64,000 nucleotides of DNA from NCBI RefSeq assembly GCF_026967575.1, contig NZ_CP114054.1, positions 62,001-126,000 on the forward strand. The letters are read 5' to 3'. Origin of the DNA: Aurantiacibacter sp. MUD11 (GTDB taxonomy: Bacteria > Pseudomonadota > Alphaproteobacteria > Sphingomonadales > Sphingomonadaceae). Below the pieces are notes generated by a model that saw only the letters and a program-made list of their open reading frames with translations, made no database searches and was not told the DNA's origin. The translations under genes were made by a program, and so were the position numbers. Shown in pieces: positions 44,646 through 53,042 of the stretch (position 1 is its first letter; the number at the start of each line of letters is the position of its first letter).

Positions 44646-45113
44646 TCAGGCACCGGGGTCTTGCGGATAGGTGGCGAAGACATAGGCGGGAACGTCGCCA
44701 AAGGCGATGACCTGGTAGGGTTGCACGCGGTCGCCCATTTCCATGCCGGGAGAGCCGATCGGCATCCCGGCCACGGCCAGTCCGCGGATCCCTTCCGGCC
44801 GTTCCTCTAGCAGGCGTTCGATTTCTGCCGCCGGGACATGGCCTTCGATTACGTAGCCATCGACGATGGCGGTGTGGCACGACCACAGCACCGAAGGCAC
44901 GCCATGCTCGCGCTTGACGGCCGCCATGTCGGAGGATTCCACCACCGTGACCTCGGCTTCGTGTTCGGCGTGGACATGCTCCGCCCAGAGTTCGCAGCAG
45001 CCGCAATTGGGATCGCGGAACATGGTGAAGGTGGCCGCCTGCGCCGCGTTGGAGCAAGCCGCGAGCATCAGCAGGGTCGGGGCGAGGATGTTGCGGATCG
45101 AGCGGATGTTCAT
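44646..45113 (-). CDS. DUF411 exported metal-related protein
   Basis: Protein of 155 residues. The N-terminal signal has a possible lipobox (LMLAAC, C20) but a signal peptidase I site (AQA) also fits. The mature thioredoxin-like domain begins TFTMFRDPNCGCCELWAEHV, with the CxCC cluster C37/C39/C40, followed by SCHTAIVDGYVIEGHVPA and GLAVAGMPIGSPGME, all DUF411 hallmarks. DUF411 proteins often sit near copper resistance genes; none are adjacent here. Its ATG overlaps the aroA stop, an unexpected coupling with aromatic amino acid synthesis. Confidence 0.88.
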   Translation of the reverse strand: MNIRSIRNILAPTLLMLAACSNAAQAATFTMFRDPNCGCCELWAEHVHAEHEAEVTVVESSDMAAVKREHGVPSVLWSCHTAIVDGYVIEGHVPAAEIERLLEERPEGIRGLAVAGMPIGSPGMEMGDRVQPYQVIAFGDVPAYVFATYPQDPGA

Positions 45114-46450
45114 GATCGGGTAGCCTCTTCAAGCAGCGATGTGAAAGTCGGGAAACTGGTGGCGATGGGTGCGGTATCGTCCACCTCCACCCCGTTCGCA
45201 CTCACCAGCCCGGCAACGGCCATGCTCATGGCGATGCGGTGGTCGAGGTGGGTGGTGATGGCGGCGCCCTCAGGCGTGCCGGGCAGCGGATCGCCGCCGC
45301 GTCCGTGGATCACCAGGCCGTCCTCGCGTTCTTCCACCTTGGCGCCTGCCAGCGTCAGGGCACTGGCCATGGCGGAAAGGCGATCCGATTCCTTGACCCG
45401 CAATTCCTCGAGGCCGGTGGTGGTCGTGGTGCCTTGCGCCATCGCGGCGGCGACGAACAGCACGGGGAATTCATCGACCATGGCCGGGACCACGGCGGGA
45501 TCGACCTCCACGCCCGTCAGGGCGGAGTGCCGCACGCGCAGGTCGGCCACCGGCTCGCCGCCGACTTCGCGGCGGTCCAGCTCCTCGATCTGGCCGCCCA
45601 TGTCGCGCAGCACGTCGAACAGCGCGGCGCGGGTGGGGTTGAGGCCGACATTCTCGATCACGAGGTCGCTGCCTTCAACCAGCAGTGCGGCAACGGTGAA
45701 GAAGGCGGCGGAAGAGGGATCGCCCGGCACGACGATGTCCTGCGGCTTGAGATCCGCTTCACCGTGGATGCGAATGACGCGCGCGCCGTTCTCCTCGCCC
45801 ACGTCGAGCTTCGCGCCGAAACCCCGCAACATGCGTTCCGAATGGTCGCGGGTGGGGATGGGTTCGATCACCGTAGTGATGCCGGCGGTGTTGAGACCGG
45901 CCAGCAGCACGGCGCTCTTCACCTGCGCGCTGGCGACGGGCAGGCGGTAGGTAATCGGCACGGCGGGGGAGATGCCGCGCAGCGTCAGCGGCAGGGTGCC
46001 GCCGGGCGAGGCCTCGAAGCTCGCGCCCATCTGGCTGAGCGGGTCGATCACCCGGCCCATCGGACGCTTCGACAGGCTGGCATCGCCGGTGAACATGGCG
46101 GTGATCGGGTGGCTGGCGACCAGGCCCATCAGCAGCCGCGTGCTGGTGCCCGAATTGCCCATGTCGAGCGCCTGCTGCGGCTGCAGCAGCGAGCCGACGC
46201 CGACCCCGTGGATACTCCAGCTACCGTCTTCAAGTCGCTCCACCTGTGCGCCCATGGCGCGCATGGCGGCGGCGGTGGCGAGCACGTCCTCGCCTTCCAG
46301 CAGGCCGGTGACGCGGGTCTCGCCCACGGCCAGCGCGCCCAGCATGATGGAGCGGTGGCTGATCGACTTGTCGCCCGGAACACGGATGCGCCCGGTCAGC
46401 GGGCCGGTGGCGGAAAAGCGGTGCGGGGCAGGCGGGTTGGAATGACTCAA
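45110..46450 (-). CDS. aroA: 3-phosphoshikimate 1-carboxyvinyltransferase (EPSP synthase)
   Basis: Shikimate-pathway enzyme of 446 residues joining phosphoenolpyruvate and shikimate-3-phosphate. Motifs: PGDKSISHRSIMLGALA, GNSGTSTRLLMGL (the PEP site has an extra small change from the class I LFLGNAGTA) and LRVKESDRLSAMA. The LGNSGTSTRLLMG form, with an alanine-to-serine-like surrounding, resembles class II enzymes of Alphaproteobacteria, which are often less sensitive to glyphosate. It leads a chain of six coupled genes ending in DUF2238. Confidence 0.95.
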   Translation of the reverse strand: MSHSNPPAPHRFSATGPLTGRIRVPGDKSISHRSIMLGALAVGETRVTGLLEGEDVLATAAAMRAMGAQVERLEDGSWSIHGVGVGSLLQPQQALDMGNSGTSTRLLMGLVASHPITAMFTGDASLSKRPMGRVIDPLSQMGASFEASPGGTLPLTLRGISPAVPITYRLPVASAQVKSAVLLAGLNTAGITTVIEPIPTRDHSERMLRGFGAKLDVGEENGARVIRIHGEADLKPQDIVVPGDPSSAAFFTVAALLVEGSDLVIENVGLNPTRAALFDVLRDMGGQIEELDRREVGGEPVADLRVRHSALTGVEVDPAVVPAMVDEFPVLFVAAAMAQGTTTTTGLEELRVKESDRLSAMASALTLAGAKVEEREDGLVIHGRGGDPLPGTPEGAAITTHLDHRIAMSMAVAGLVSANGVEVDDTAPIATSFPTFTSLLEEATRS

Positions 46451-46614
46451 GGGGCTACCTATCTGGTGTCGCGTCGGCGAGGTGCTTTGACAGTGCGATA
46501 GGCCTATGGCAAGGCGCGCCCCGCTCGTGATTCTGGACCGGCGTCACATACGCCATCCGGTTCACGCCAACAGTTTTCCCGGACGAACTCCGGATGAGAG
46601 TTAAGGACATACAC

Positions 46615-46944
46615 ATGGTCAAGCCAGAATGGGGCACCAAGCGCACCTGCCCCAAGTGCGGTGAACGCTTCTACGACCTGGGCAAGGAAGATCCGGTCAC
46701 CTGCATCGAATGCGGCAACGAATGGACGCCCGAACCGGTGCTGAAGTCCAAGCAGCCGATCCCGTTCGACGAGCAGGACAAGAAGAAGGACGACAAGGAA
46801 GCCGATTCGGATCTGGCCGATGACGATCTGGAAGATATCGACGTCGACGAGGACGATGATTCGCCCGACAACGATGTCGACCTTGGCGGCGACGACGATC
46901 TCGGCGTGCAGACTGCCGACGACGAGAACGACGACGAAAATTAG
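46615..46944 (+). CDS. TIGR02300-family zinc-ribbon protein
   Basis: Protein of 109 residues. Residues 1-40 contain a probable zinc ribbon (C12, C15, C30, C33 in KRTCPKCGERFYDLGKEDPVTCIECG). From about residue 60 the chain is almost purely Asp/Glu, predicted disordered. The family is confined to Alphaproteobacteria and has no known function; its place divergent from aroA is conserved. The ATG at 46615 is preferred to one at 46594, which lies ahead of the conserved VKPEWGTKR. Confidence 0.85.
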   Translation: MVKPEWGTKRTCPKCGERFYDLGKEDPVTCIECGNEWTPEPVLKSKQPIPFDEQDKKKDDKEADSDLADDDLEDIDVDEDDDSPDNDVDLGGDDDLGVQTADDENDDEN

Positions 46945-47040
46945 GACTTGCGTCAGAGGCAGCCTCCTCATAAAGGGCTGCCTCCCGGCCGCACTGGCGG
47001 TTGGAACCGGCACCTGATATGGTGCTCAAATCGATGGAAC

Positions 47041-47116
47041 GGGGCCTTAGCTCAGCTGGGAGAGCGCAACACTGGCAGTGTTGAGGTCAGCGGTTCGATC
47101 CCGCTAGGCTCCACCA
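47041..47116 (+). tRNA. tRNA-Ala (GGC)
   Basis: A 76-base cloverleaf: acceptor GGGGCCT with AGGCTCC (one G-U), D arm GCTC/GAGC, anticodon stem CAACA/TGTTG with loop CTGGCAG (anticodon GGC), T arm AGCGG-TTCGATC-CCGCT and encoded CCA. It lies between the TIGR02300 gene and ffh. Confidence 0.97.
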
Positions 47117-47279
47117 TCGACTAAGACGATTTCCCGCCCTGCTTCGGCATGGCGCTATTATTGAGCGGGCCCTCCGGGCTCACGCTGGCCGACGAGTTCT
47201 CGTCCGCCGGCGTTTTTGGCATTTGGCGCATGACTTCCCACATCGGGGTGCCACGCGCTGCAAAGGAGCAAAGACGCGC

Positions 47280-48746
47280 ATGTTCGATACGCTGTCCGAT
47301 CGCTTGAACAATGTCTTCGACCGCCTGCGCGGTCGCGGGGCGCTGAACGAGCAGGATGTGCGCGATGCCATGCGCGAGGTTCGCGTCGCATTGCTCGAAG
47401 CCGACGTGGCCCTGCCGGTCGCCCGCGATTTCATCGCCCGCGTCACCGAACGCGCCGTCGGCCAGGAAGTGCTCAAGTCGGTCACTCCCGGCCAGCAGGT
47501 CATCAAGATCGTCAATGACGAACTGATCACCATGCTCGGCGGGGAGCAGAGCGACGGCGAGGCGTCGCCGCTCAACTTCGACGTCAAGCCGCCGGCCGTG
47601 GTGATGATGGTCGGCCTGCAGGGTTCGGGCAAGACCACCAGCACCGCCAAGATCGCCAAGCTGATCAAGGAAAAGCACGGCAAGAAGCCGCTGATGGCCT
47701 CGCTCGACGTCAATCGTCCGGCGGCGCAGGAACAGCTCGCCGTGCTGGGTGAGCAGGCGGGTGTCGCCACCTTGCCGATCGTCCCCGGCCAGCAGCCGGT
47801 CGACATCGCCAAGCGCGCGCTCGAATCGGCCAAGCTGCAGAACGTCGACGTGCTGCTGCTCGACACCGCCGGCCGCCTGCATGTCGACGAAGCGCTGATG
47901 GCCGAGATGAAGGCCGTCGCCGGTGTCTCCGACCCGGCGGAAGTGCTGCTGGTGGTCGACAGCCTGACCGGTCAGGACGCCGTCAACGTCGCGCAGAGCT
48001 TCACCGACGAAGTCCCGCTGACCGGCGTCGTGCTGACCCGTATGGACGGCGATGCCCGCGGCGGCGCGGCGCTTTCCATGCGCGCCGTCACCGGCAAGCC
48101 GATCAAGTTTGCCGGTACCGGCGAAAAGCTGGACGCCATCGAACGGTTCCACCCGGCGCGCGTGGCCGACCGCATCCTGGGCATGGGCGACGTCGTCTCG
48201 CTGGTCGAAAAGGCCGCCGAGACGATCAAGGCCGAAGAGGCCGAGGAACTCGCCCAGCGCATGATGGCGGGCAAGTTCGACATGAACGACCTGCGCAAGC
48301 AGCTGCAGCAGATGCAGAACATGGGCGGGCTGGGCATGCTGGCCGGGATGCTGCCGGGGATGAAGAAGGCCAAGGCGGCGATGGCCAACGCCAACATGGA
48401 CGACAAGGTGCTTGTCCACATGGATGCCATCATCGGCTCGATGACCAAGAAGGAACGCGCTCACCCGCAGCTGATGAATGCCAAGCGCAAGAAGCGCGTG
48501 GCGGCCGGCAGCGGCACCTCGGTGCAGGAGGTCAACAAGATCCTCAAGATGCACCAGGAAATGGGCCGCGCGATGAAGCAGATCAAGAAGATGGGCGGGC
48601 TGAAGGGCCTCGCCGCCATGTTCGGCGGCGGCGGCATTGGCGGCGCCTCTCCCAGCGGCGCACCGGGCCTTCCCGGCGGCGGCATGCCGGGTTTGCCGGG
48701 TGGCCAGCTGCCGCCCGACATGCAGGATTTTCTCAAGAAGAAATAA
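47280..48746 (+). CDS. ffh: Signal recognition particle protein Ffh (SRP54)
   Basis: GTPase of 488 residues that delivers nascent membrane proteins to FtsY. The N domain is helical; the G domain has the P-loop GLQGSGKTTSTAKIA (112 onwards), DTAGRLHVD and TRMDGDARGGAAL; the methionine-rich M domain (about 330-440) contains the SRP-RNA-binding KRKKRVAAGSGTS motif. The end is glycine/proline-rich. AAAGGAG precedes the ATG at 47280. First gene of the ffh-rpsP-rimM operon. No 4.5S RNA gene was seen nearby. Confidence 0.96.
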   Translation: MFDTLSDRLNNVFDRLRGRGALNEQDVRDAMREVRVALLEADVALPVARDFIARVTERAVGQEVLKSVTPGQQVIKIVNDELITMLGGEQSDGEASPLNFDVKPPAVVMMVGLQGSGKTTSTAKIAKLIKEKHGKKPLMASLDVNRPAAQEQLAVLGEQAGVATLPIVPGQQPVDIAKRALESAKLQNVDVLLLDTAGRLHVDEALMAEMKAVAGVSDPAEVLLVVDSLTGQDAVNVAQSFTDEVPLTGVVLTRMDGDARGGAALSMRAVTGKPIKFAGTGEKLDAIERFHPARVADRILGMGDVVSLVEKAAETIKAEEAEELAQRMMAGKFDMNDLRKQLQQMQNMGGLGMLAGMLPGMKKAKAAMANANMDDKVLVHMDAIIGSMTKKERAHPQLMNAKRKKRVAAGSGTSVQEVNKILKMHQEMGRAMKQIKKMGGLKGLAAMFGGGGIGGASPSGAPGLPGGGMPGLPGGQLPPDMQDFLKKK

Positions 48747-48783
48747 GTATTTTCAAGAATTAGGACTGGAAAGGTAATCTAAC

Positions 48784-49308
48784 ATGGCAATTGCACTTCG
48801 TCTCGCCCGTGGTGGCGCCAAGAAGCGTCCGTACTACCGCATCGTGGCGGCCGACAGCCGTCGTGCCCGTGACGGCAAGTACCTGGAGCAGCTGGGTACC
48901 TACAACCCGATGCTGCCGAAGGACGACGCCAACCGCGTCAAGCTGAACGAGGACCGCGTGCGTTACTGGCTGGGCGTCGGCGCCCAGCCGTCGGACCGCG
49001 TGCACCGTTTCCTCGATGCCGCCGGCATCCTCGAGCGTGCACCGAAGAACAACCCGAAGAAGGGTGAGCCGGGCGCTGCCGCCAAGGAACGCGCCGAGGA
49101 AAAGGCTGCCAAGGCTGCCGAAGCCGAGGAAGCTGCCAAGGCCGCAACCGAGGAAGCCGCTGCTGAAGAAGCTGTCACCGAAGAGGCCGCAGCCGAAGAA
49201 GCACCGGCTGAGGAAGCCGCTGCTGAAGAGGCTCCCGCCGAGGAAGCTCCGGCTGAGGAAGCTCCGGCTGAGGAAGCTGCTGCCGAAGAAGAGAAGTCGG
49301 AAGACTGA
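48784..49308 (+). CDS. rpsP: 30S ribosomal protein S16 with long acidic tail
   Basis: The first ~85 residues are a normal S16 ([24 protein letters not shown] ... [16 protein letters not shown]). The protein then runs on to 174 residues, against 82 in E. coli, with a tail made almost only of Ala, Glu and Pro ([21 protein letters not shown] repeats). Perfect 15-base tandem repeats encode part of it (49240-49269). The tail must lie outside the S16 core and is probably disordered. The gene follows ffh by 37 bases. Confidence 0.95.
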   Translation: MAIALRLARGGAKKRPYYRIVAADSRRARDGKYLEQLGTYNPMLPKDDANRVKLNEDRVRYWLGVGAQPSDRVHRFLDAAGILERAPKNNPKKGEPGAAAKERAEEKAAKAAEAEEAAKAATEEAAAEEAVTEEAAAEEAPAEEAAAEEAPAEEAPAEEAPAEEAAAEEEKSED

Positions 49309-49316
49309 TTTCGGCC

Positions 49317-49802
49317 ATGGCCAAGCCCGTCACCCTTGCTGCCGTTACCGGCGCGCATGGCGTGACGGGCGAGGTCCGCCTGAAGCTGTTCGGCGACGGC
49401 CTGGCCTCGCTGAAACCGCACAAGACATTCAACGACGGCGCGCTGACGCTGTCCAAGGTCCGCGACGACAACAAGGGCGGGGCAATCGCCCGCTTTGCCG
49501 AGGTCAAGGACCGCACCGCCGCCGAGAAGCTGCGCGGCACCACGCTCACCGTTCCGCGCGACGCGCTGCCGCCGCTGGAAGAGGGCGAGTACTACCACAC
49601 CGACCTGCTTGGCCTCGCGGCCGTTTCCGCCAGCGGCGCTGCGCTGGGCGAGGTGATCGCCGTGCACAATTTCGGCGCGGGCGACGTAGTCGAGATCCGC
49701 AAGGCCGACGGCAAGACCTTCATGATCCCCATGCGGGTGGAGGCCGTGCCCGGCTGGGATGAAGAGACGCTCACGGTCTCCGACGATTTCGCCGAATCCT
49801 GA
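49317..49802 (+). CDS. rimM: Ribosome maturation factor RimM
   Basis: Late 30S assembly factor of 161 residues that binds S19 and the 16S 3' domain. The N-terminal RimM domain has AAVTGAHGVTGEVRLKLFGD, and the PRC barrel carries GEYYHTDLLGLAAVSASGAALGEVIAVHNFGAGDVVEI. It starts eight bases after the rpsP stop. In most bacteria trmD comes next; here three other genes intervene. Confidence 0.95.
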   Translation: MAKPVTLAAVTGAHGVTGEVRLKLFGDGLASLKPHKTFNDGALTLSKVRDDNKGGAIARFAEVKDRTAAEKLRGTTLTVPRDALPPLEEGEYYHTDLLGLAAVSASGAALGEVIAVHNFGAGDVVEIRKADGKTFMIPMRVEAVPGWDEETLTVSDDFAES

Positions 49803-49808
49803 GTCCTC

Positions 49809-49862
49809 TTGCCGCAGGCGTTATGCTAAGGTAACACACCTTTCGGGACGCTAGCGAAGGTG
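49809..49862 (+). promoter_or_regulatory. Possible promoter and leader hairpin ahead of a membrane protein gene
   Basis: TTGCCG (49809-49814) and TAACAC (49832-49837) are spaced by 17 bases. Just downstream CACCTTTCG (49837-49845) pairs with CGAAGGTG (49855-49862) apart from one bulged T. The right arm contains GAAGGTG, the likely ribosome-binding site for the ATG at 49871, so the hairpin could mask translation. Confidence 0.4.
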
Positions 49863-49870
49863 CGAAAATC

Positions 49871-50224
49871 ATGTGGGTTCTCTGGGTCGTACTGGCCATC
49901 ATCGTTCTTGCCGCCATGTCGGGCGGACTGTCGCTAGGCCTGCACTTGCTGGCACCGCACTGGAGCGAGCGCCGCCGCATCCTGACCGCTTCGGCAGTGA
50001 CGGCAGTGCTGCCGATGATCATCGTGTTCGGTGGCTTCTTCCAGGAAGCGGACGTTGGCCAGGACGATTTCTTCCTCAGCCTGGCCGCGCTCACCCTGCT
50101 GTTCTTCGTCATCCTCTCGGTCTGCGCCCTGCCGCCCGCCTGGTGGACCACCACCCGCCTTGGCCGTGGTGACAGCAAGCCGGTCGTCATCGAGCACGAC
50201 GAACCCGAACTGATCGAGGGCTGA
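49871..50224 (+). CDS. Small membrane protein of unknown function
   Basis: Protein of 117 residues with three hydrophobic segments (WVLWVVLAIIVLAAMSGGLSLGLHLL, ILTASAVTAVLPMIIVFGGFF, FFLSLAALTLLFFVILSVCAL) and a cytoplasmic acidic end. I recognise no family. It lies inside the normally continuous rimM-trmD segment and may have its own promoter. Confidence 0.75.
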   Translation: MWVLWVVLAIIVLAAMSGGLSLGLHLLAPHWSERRRILTASAVTAVLPMIIVFGGFFQEADVGQDDFFLSLAALTLLFFVILSVCALPPAWWTTTRLGRGDSKPVVIEHDEPELIEG

Positions 50225-50265
50225 TCCGATTGCGCTGACGCCCTGGTGGGCCTACCGCTCGGCAC

Positions 50266-51234
50266 ATGACATCACTCAACGTCGCCATCGTTCAGGCCGC
50301 GCCGGTCCCGCTCGCCGTCAGTGACGGCATCGACAAGGCCGTACGGCTGGCGCGAGAGGCCGTGGAAGGCGGCGCGCAGCTTGTGGCCTTCGGCGAGACC
50401 TTCCTCGGCGGCTATCCGCTGTGGCTGGATGAAGCGCCCGGCGCGGCCCTGTGGGACCACCCCGGCACCAGGGCGCTGCACCGCCTGCTGATGGAGAATG
50501 CCGTCGTCGCCGATGACGAGCGGTTGCTGCCGCTGCAGGAACTGGCCGATGCCAGCGGTGCGGTCATCTCCATCGGTGCGCACGAGCGGGTGCGCAATTC
50601 GCTCTACAACAACCAGCTGACCTTCCGCCCCGGCGAGCCGGTGCTTGACCACCGCAAGCTGGTGCCCACCCATGGCGAACGGCTGGTGTGGATGCGCGGG
50701 GACGGTTCGACCCTGAACGTGCACCAAGCCGAATGGGGCCGGGTCGGTGCGCTAATCTGCTGGGAGCACTGGATGCCGCTCGCCCGCGCGGCCATGCACA
50801 ACCTTGGCGAGAGCGTGCATGTCGCCGCCTGGCCGACCGTGCGCGAAAGCTACGCCGTGGCCAGCCGCCACTACGCGATGGAAGGCCGCTGCTTCGTGCT
50901 GGCGGCGGGGCTGGTGCAAGTGAAGGACGACCTGCTCGACGGGTTGGAGCGCTGCGGCGGCGATGCCGCGGCGCAAGAGCTGATCGAGGCCATCCCCGGC
51001 GAGGTGCTCAACCAGGGCGGCTCGCTCATCGCCGCGCCCGATGCCGGCCTCCTGGCGCAAGCGGGCGAGGGCGAGCAAATGCTCACCGCCACGCTCGAGC
51101 TGTCTGCTATCGCCGAGGCGCTGGCGAGCCTCGACACTGACGGCCACTATTCGCGGCCGGACGTGTTCGAGCTGACGGTCGACACCCGCAGTCGGCTGGG
51201 CGTGAACTGGCGCGACGGCGATAGCGAGGATTGA
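50266..51234 (+). CDS. Carbon-nitrogen hydrolase (nitrilase superfamily)
   Basis: Protein of 322 residues with the complete nitrilase Glu-Lys-Cys triad: E44 in VAFGETFLGGYP, K131 in LDHRKLVPTHGER and C165 in GALICWEHWMP. The GETFLGGYP start and CWEHWMPLAR segment place it near aliphatic or aryl nitrilases and cyanide-hydratase-like enzymes rather than the NAD synthetase or biotinidase branches. Substrate unknown. It is 41 bases after the small membrane protein gene. Confidence 0.88.
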   Translation: MTSLNVAIVQAAPVPLAVSDGIDKAVRLAREAVEGGAQLVAFGETFLGGYPLWLDEAPGAALWDHPGTRALHRLLMENAVVADDERLLPLQELADASGAVISIGAHERVRNSLYNNQLTFRPGEPVLDHRKLVPTHGERLVWMRGDGSTLNVHQAEWGRVGALICWEHWMPLARAAMHNLGESVHVAAWPTVRESYAVASRHYAMEGRCFVLAAGLVQVKDDLLDGLERCGGDAAAQELIEAIPGEVLNQGGSLIAAPDAGLLAQAGEGEQMLTATLELSAIAEALASLDTDGHYSRPDVFELTVDTRSRLGVNWRDGDSED

Positions 51235-51278
51235 ACCACCCGATTGCGCCGCGCGCCGTGCTTCCCTAACGACAGCCC

Positions 51279-51602
51279 ATGCTTGAACTGCTCGTCTTCG
51301 CCCTCGTTATCCTGGTGCCGTTCCCGATCGGCTTTGCCCTGGCGCATTACCGGCCGCAGTCGAAGAACCTCAAGAACGCCGCCTGGGCCGCGCTGCCGGC
51401 CTGCCTGCCGTTCTTCGGCTTCGGCCTGTGGATCGTGCTGACGCAGGATCTCAGCTGCGAAGACCCGCCGTGCCAGAACATGGCGCCGATGTGGGCCATG
51501 GCGATGGGCGTACTGGGCGTGCTGACGGCGGTGACAGGCTATGGCGTAGGCCTGCTGGGCGATGCCTGGGCACGCAACCGGGCGAGAAAGCGCGGCGAGT
51601 GA
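51279..51602 (+). CDS. Small membrane protein of unknown function
   Basis: Protein of 107 residues with three hydrophobic segments ([58 protein letters not shown]) and a short loop holding two cysteines ([12 protein letters not shown]) that could bond in the periplasm. I recognise no family. Its stop overlaps the GTG start of trmD (GTGA), so trmD translation is coupled to it. Confidence 0.75.
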   Translation: MLELLVFALVILVPFPIGFALAHYRPQSKNLKNAAWAALPACLPFFGFGLWIVLTQDLSCEDPPCQNMAPMWAMAMGVLGVLTAVTGYGVGLLGDAWARNRARKRGE

Positions 51603-52324
51603 CCTTCGCCGCCACCATCCTGACGCTCTATCCCGAGATGTTTCCCGGGCCGCTCGGCGTCTCGCTGGCCGGGCGCGCGCTGGAGCAGGGTGCATGGTCT
51701 TGCGAGACGGTGCAGATTCGCGATTTCGCCACCGACAAGCACCGCACTGTCGACGATACGCCCGCCGGCGGCGGGGCCGGCATGGTGCTGAAGCCCGATG
51801 TGCTGGCAGCAGCGCTCGACAGCGTGGCGGACGAGCGCCCGGTGCTGGCCATGACGCCGCGGGGCAAGCCGATCACCCAGGCGCGCATCCGCGAGCTTGC
51901 CGCCGGCCCCGGCGTCACCTTCGTGTGCGGCCGTTTCGAGGGCTTCGACGAGCGCTTTTTCGAGGCGCGCCCGCAGGTGGAACAGGTCAGCCTGGCGGAC
52001 ATCGTGCTCTCCGGCGGAGAGCCTGCCGCACTGACCATACTCGACGCTTGCATTCGCCTGCTTCCGGGGGTAATGGGCGCGGCTTCTAGCGGTACCGAGG
52101 AATCGTTCGAGGACGGCCTTCTCGAGTATCCGCAATATACCCGACCTCAGGAATGGGAAGGGCGCACGATCCCTGAAGTGCTGCGATCGGGGGATCATGC
52201 GAAAATCGCTGCTTGGCGCAAGGCGAGGAGCGAGGAAGACACACGGTTACGCAGGCCGGACCTTTGGGAGCGCCATGGTGGGGTTCCGGGCCGTTCTGCC
52301 TCTGGCGCGCAGCGTGAAGATTGA
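51599..52324 (+). CDS. trmD: tRNA (guanine(37)-N(1))-methyltransferase TrmD
   Basis: SPOUT methyltransferase of 241 residues modifying G37 of tRNAs and preventing +1 frameshifts. The trefoil-knot segments are [26 protein letters not shown] and [30 protein letters not shown] closes the domain. The start is a GTG at 51599 overlapping the previous stop. It precedes rplS by 11 bases, as in the classical operon. Confidence 0.95.
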   Translation: MTFAATILTLYPEMFPGPLGVSLAGRALEQGAWSCETVQIRDFATDKHRTVDDTPAGGGAGMVLKPDVLAAALDSVADERPVLAMTPRGKPITQARIRELAAGPGVTFVCGRFEGFDERFFEARPQVEQVSLADIVLSGGEPAALTILDACIRLLPGVMGAASSGTEESFEDGLLEYPQYTRPQEWEGRTIPEVLRSGDHAKIAAWRKARSEEDTRLRRPDLWERHGGVPGRSASGAQRED

Positions 52325-52335
52325 AGGAACGACCA

Positions 52336-52707
52336 ATGGGTCTGATCCAGGAACTCGAAGCGGAAAACATCGCCGCTCTGTCCGAAGGGAAGGATATTCC
52401 CGATTTCCGCGCCGGTGACACCGTGCGCGTTGGTGTGCGCGTGGTCGAAGGCCAGCGTACCCGTGTCCAGAACTTCGAAGGCGTGGTGATCGCGCGTTCG
52501 AACCGTTCGATCAATTCGAATTTCACCGTCCGCAAGATCAGCTTCGGCGAAGGTGTGGAGCGTGTGTTCCCGCTGTATTCGCCGAACATCGACAGCATCA
52601 CCGTGGTTCGCCGCGGCGTGGTGCGTCGCGCCAAGCTGTACTATCTGCGTGGCCGTACCGGTAAGAGCGCCCGTATCGCCGAGCGCCGCGAGAACGTCTC
52701 CAAGTAA
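52336..52707 (+). CDS. rplS: 50S ribosomal protein L19
   Basis: L19 of 123 residues at the subunit interface. [14 protein letters not shown], the [12 protein letters not shown] strand, [27 protein letters not shown] and [19 protein letters not shown] are all standard. The ATG at 52336 has GAAGGAAC upstream; an ATG at 52321 also exists. Last gene of the operon, followed by a terminator. Confidence 0.97.
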   Translation: MGLIQELEAENIAALSEGKDIPDFRAGDTVRVGVRVVEGQRTRVQNFEGVVIARSNRSINSNFTVRKISFGEGVERVFPLYSPNIDSITVVRRGVVRRAKLYYLRGRTGKSARIAERRENVSK

Positions 52708-52735
52708 GAGCTTTCGCCTCACCGGCAGAAAAGAA

Positions 52736-52778
52736 AGGGGCGGCTCCACAGGAGGTGGAAGCCGCCCCTACTGTTTTC
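52736..52778 (+). terminator. Intrinsic terminator of the trmD-rplS operon
   Basis: AGGGGCGGC (52736-52744) pairs with GCCGCCCCT (52761-52769), extended by TCCAC/GTGGA-type pairing, followed by ACTGTTTTC. Confidence 0.8.
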
Positions 52779-52882
52779 GGGCCAGGAATTGCTCGGGCAC
52801 GACGAGCGATAACGCATATGGGACCAGGGTTTCCCGCGTCATCTTTCCTCGAAATGAAAGCATGGGGTTAACAATTTGCCAA

Positions 52883-52915
52883 CAAACGTGGTTACCATGA
52901 AGTTAAGCACGTTTG
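52883..52915. promoter_or_regulatory. Dyad with CtrA-like half-sites upstream of asd
   Basis: CAAACGTG and CACGTTTG form a perfect 8-base inverted repeat spaced by 17 bases. The spacer contains TTAC-N7-TTAA (52892-52906), one mismatch from the CtrA box TTAA-N7-TTAA, and a TTAA-N7-CCAA lies just upstream (52868-52882). The remaining 335-base gap holds the rplS terminator and no gene I can support. Confidence 0.35.
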
Positions 52916-53042
52916 GCAGCCGTTGAATTACAGGGGCTTGCAGACCGGTAACGGCTGCAACCGCCTTTTATGTTGCACCTGCGAGACATGGCGCTAACAG
53001 CGCCTCTGCCTTTGGGTCGCATACAAGTGGAGCAGATTTGAA

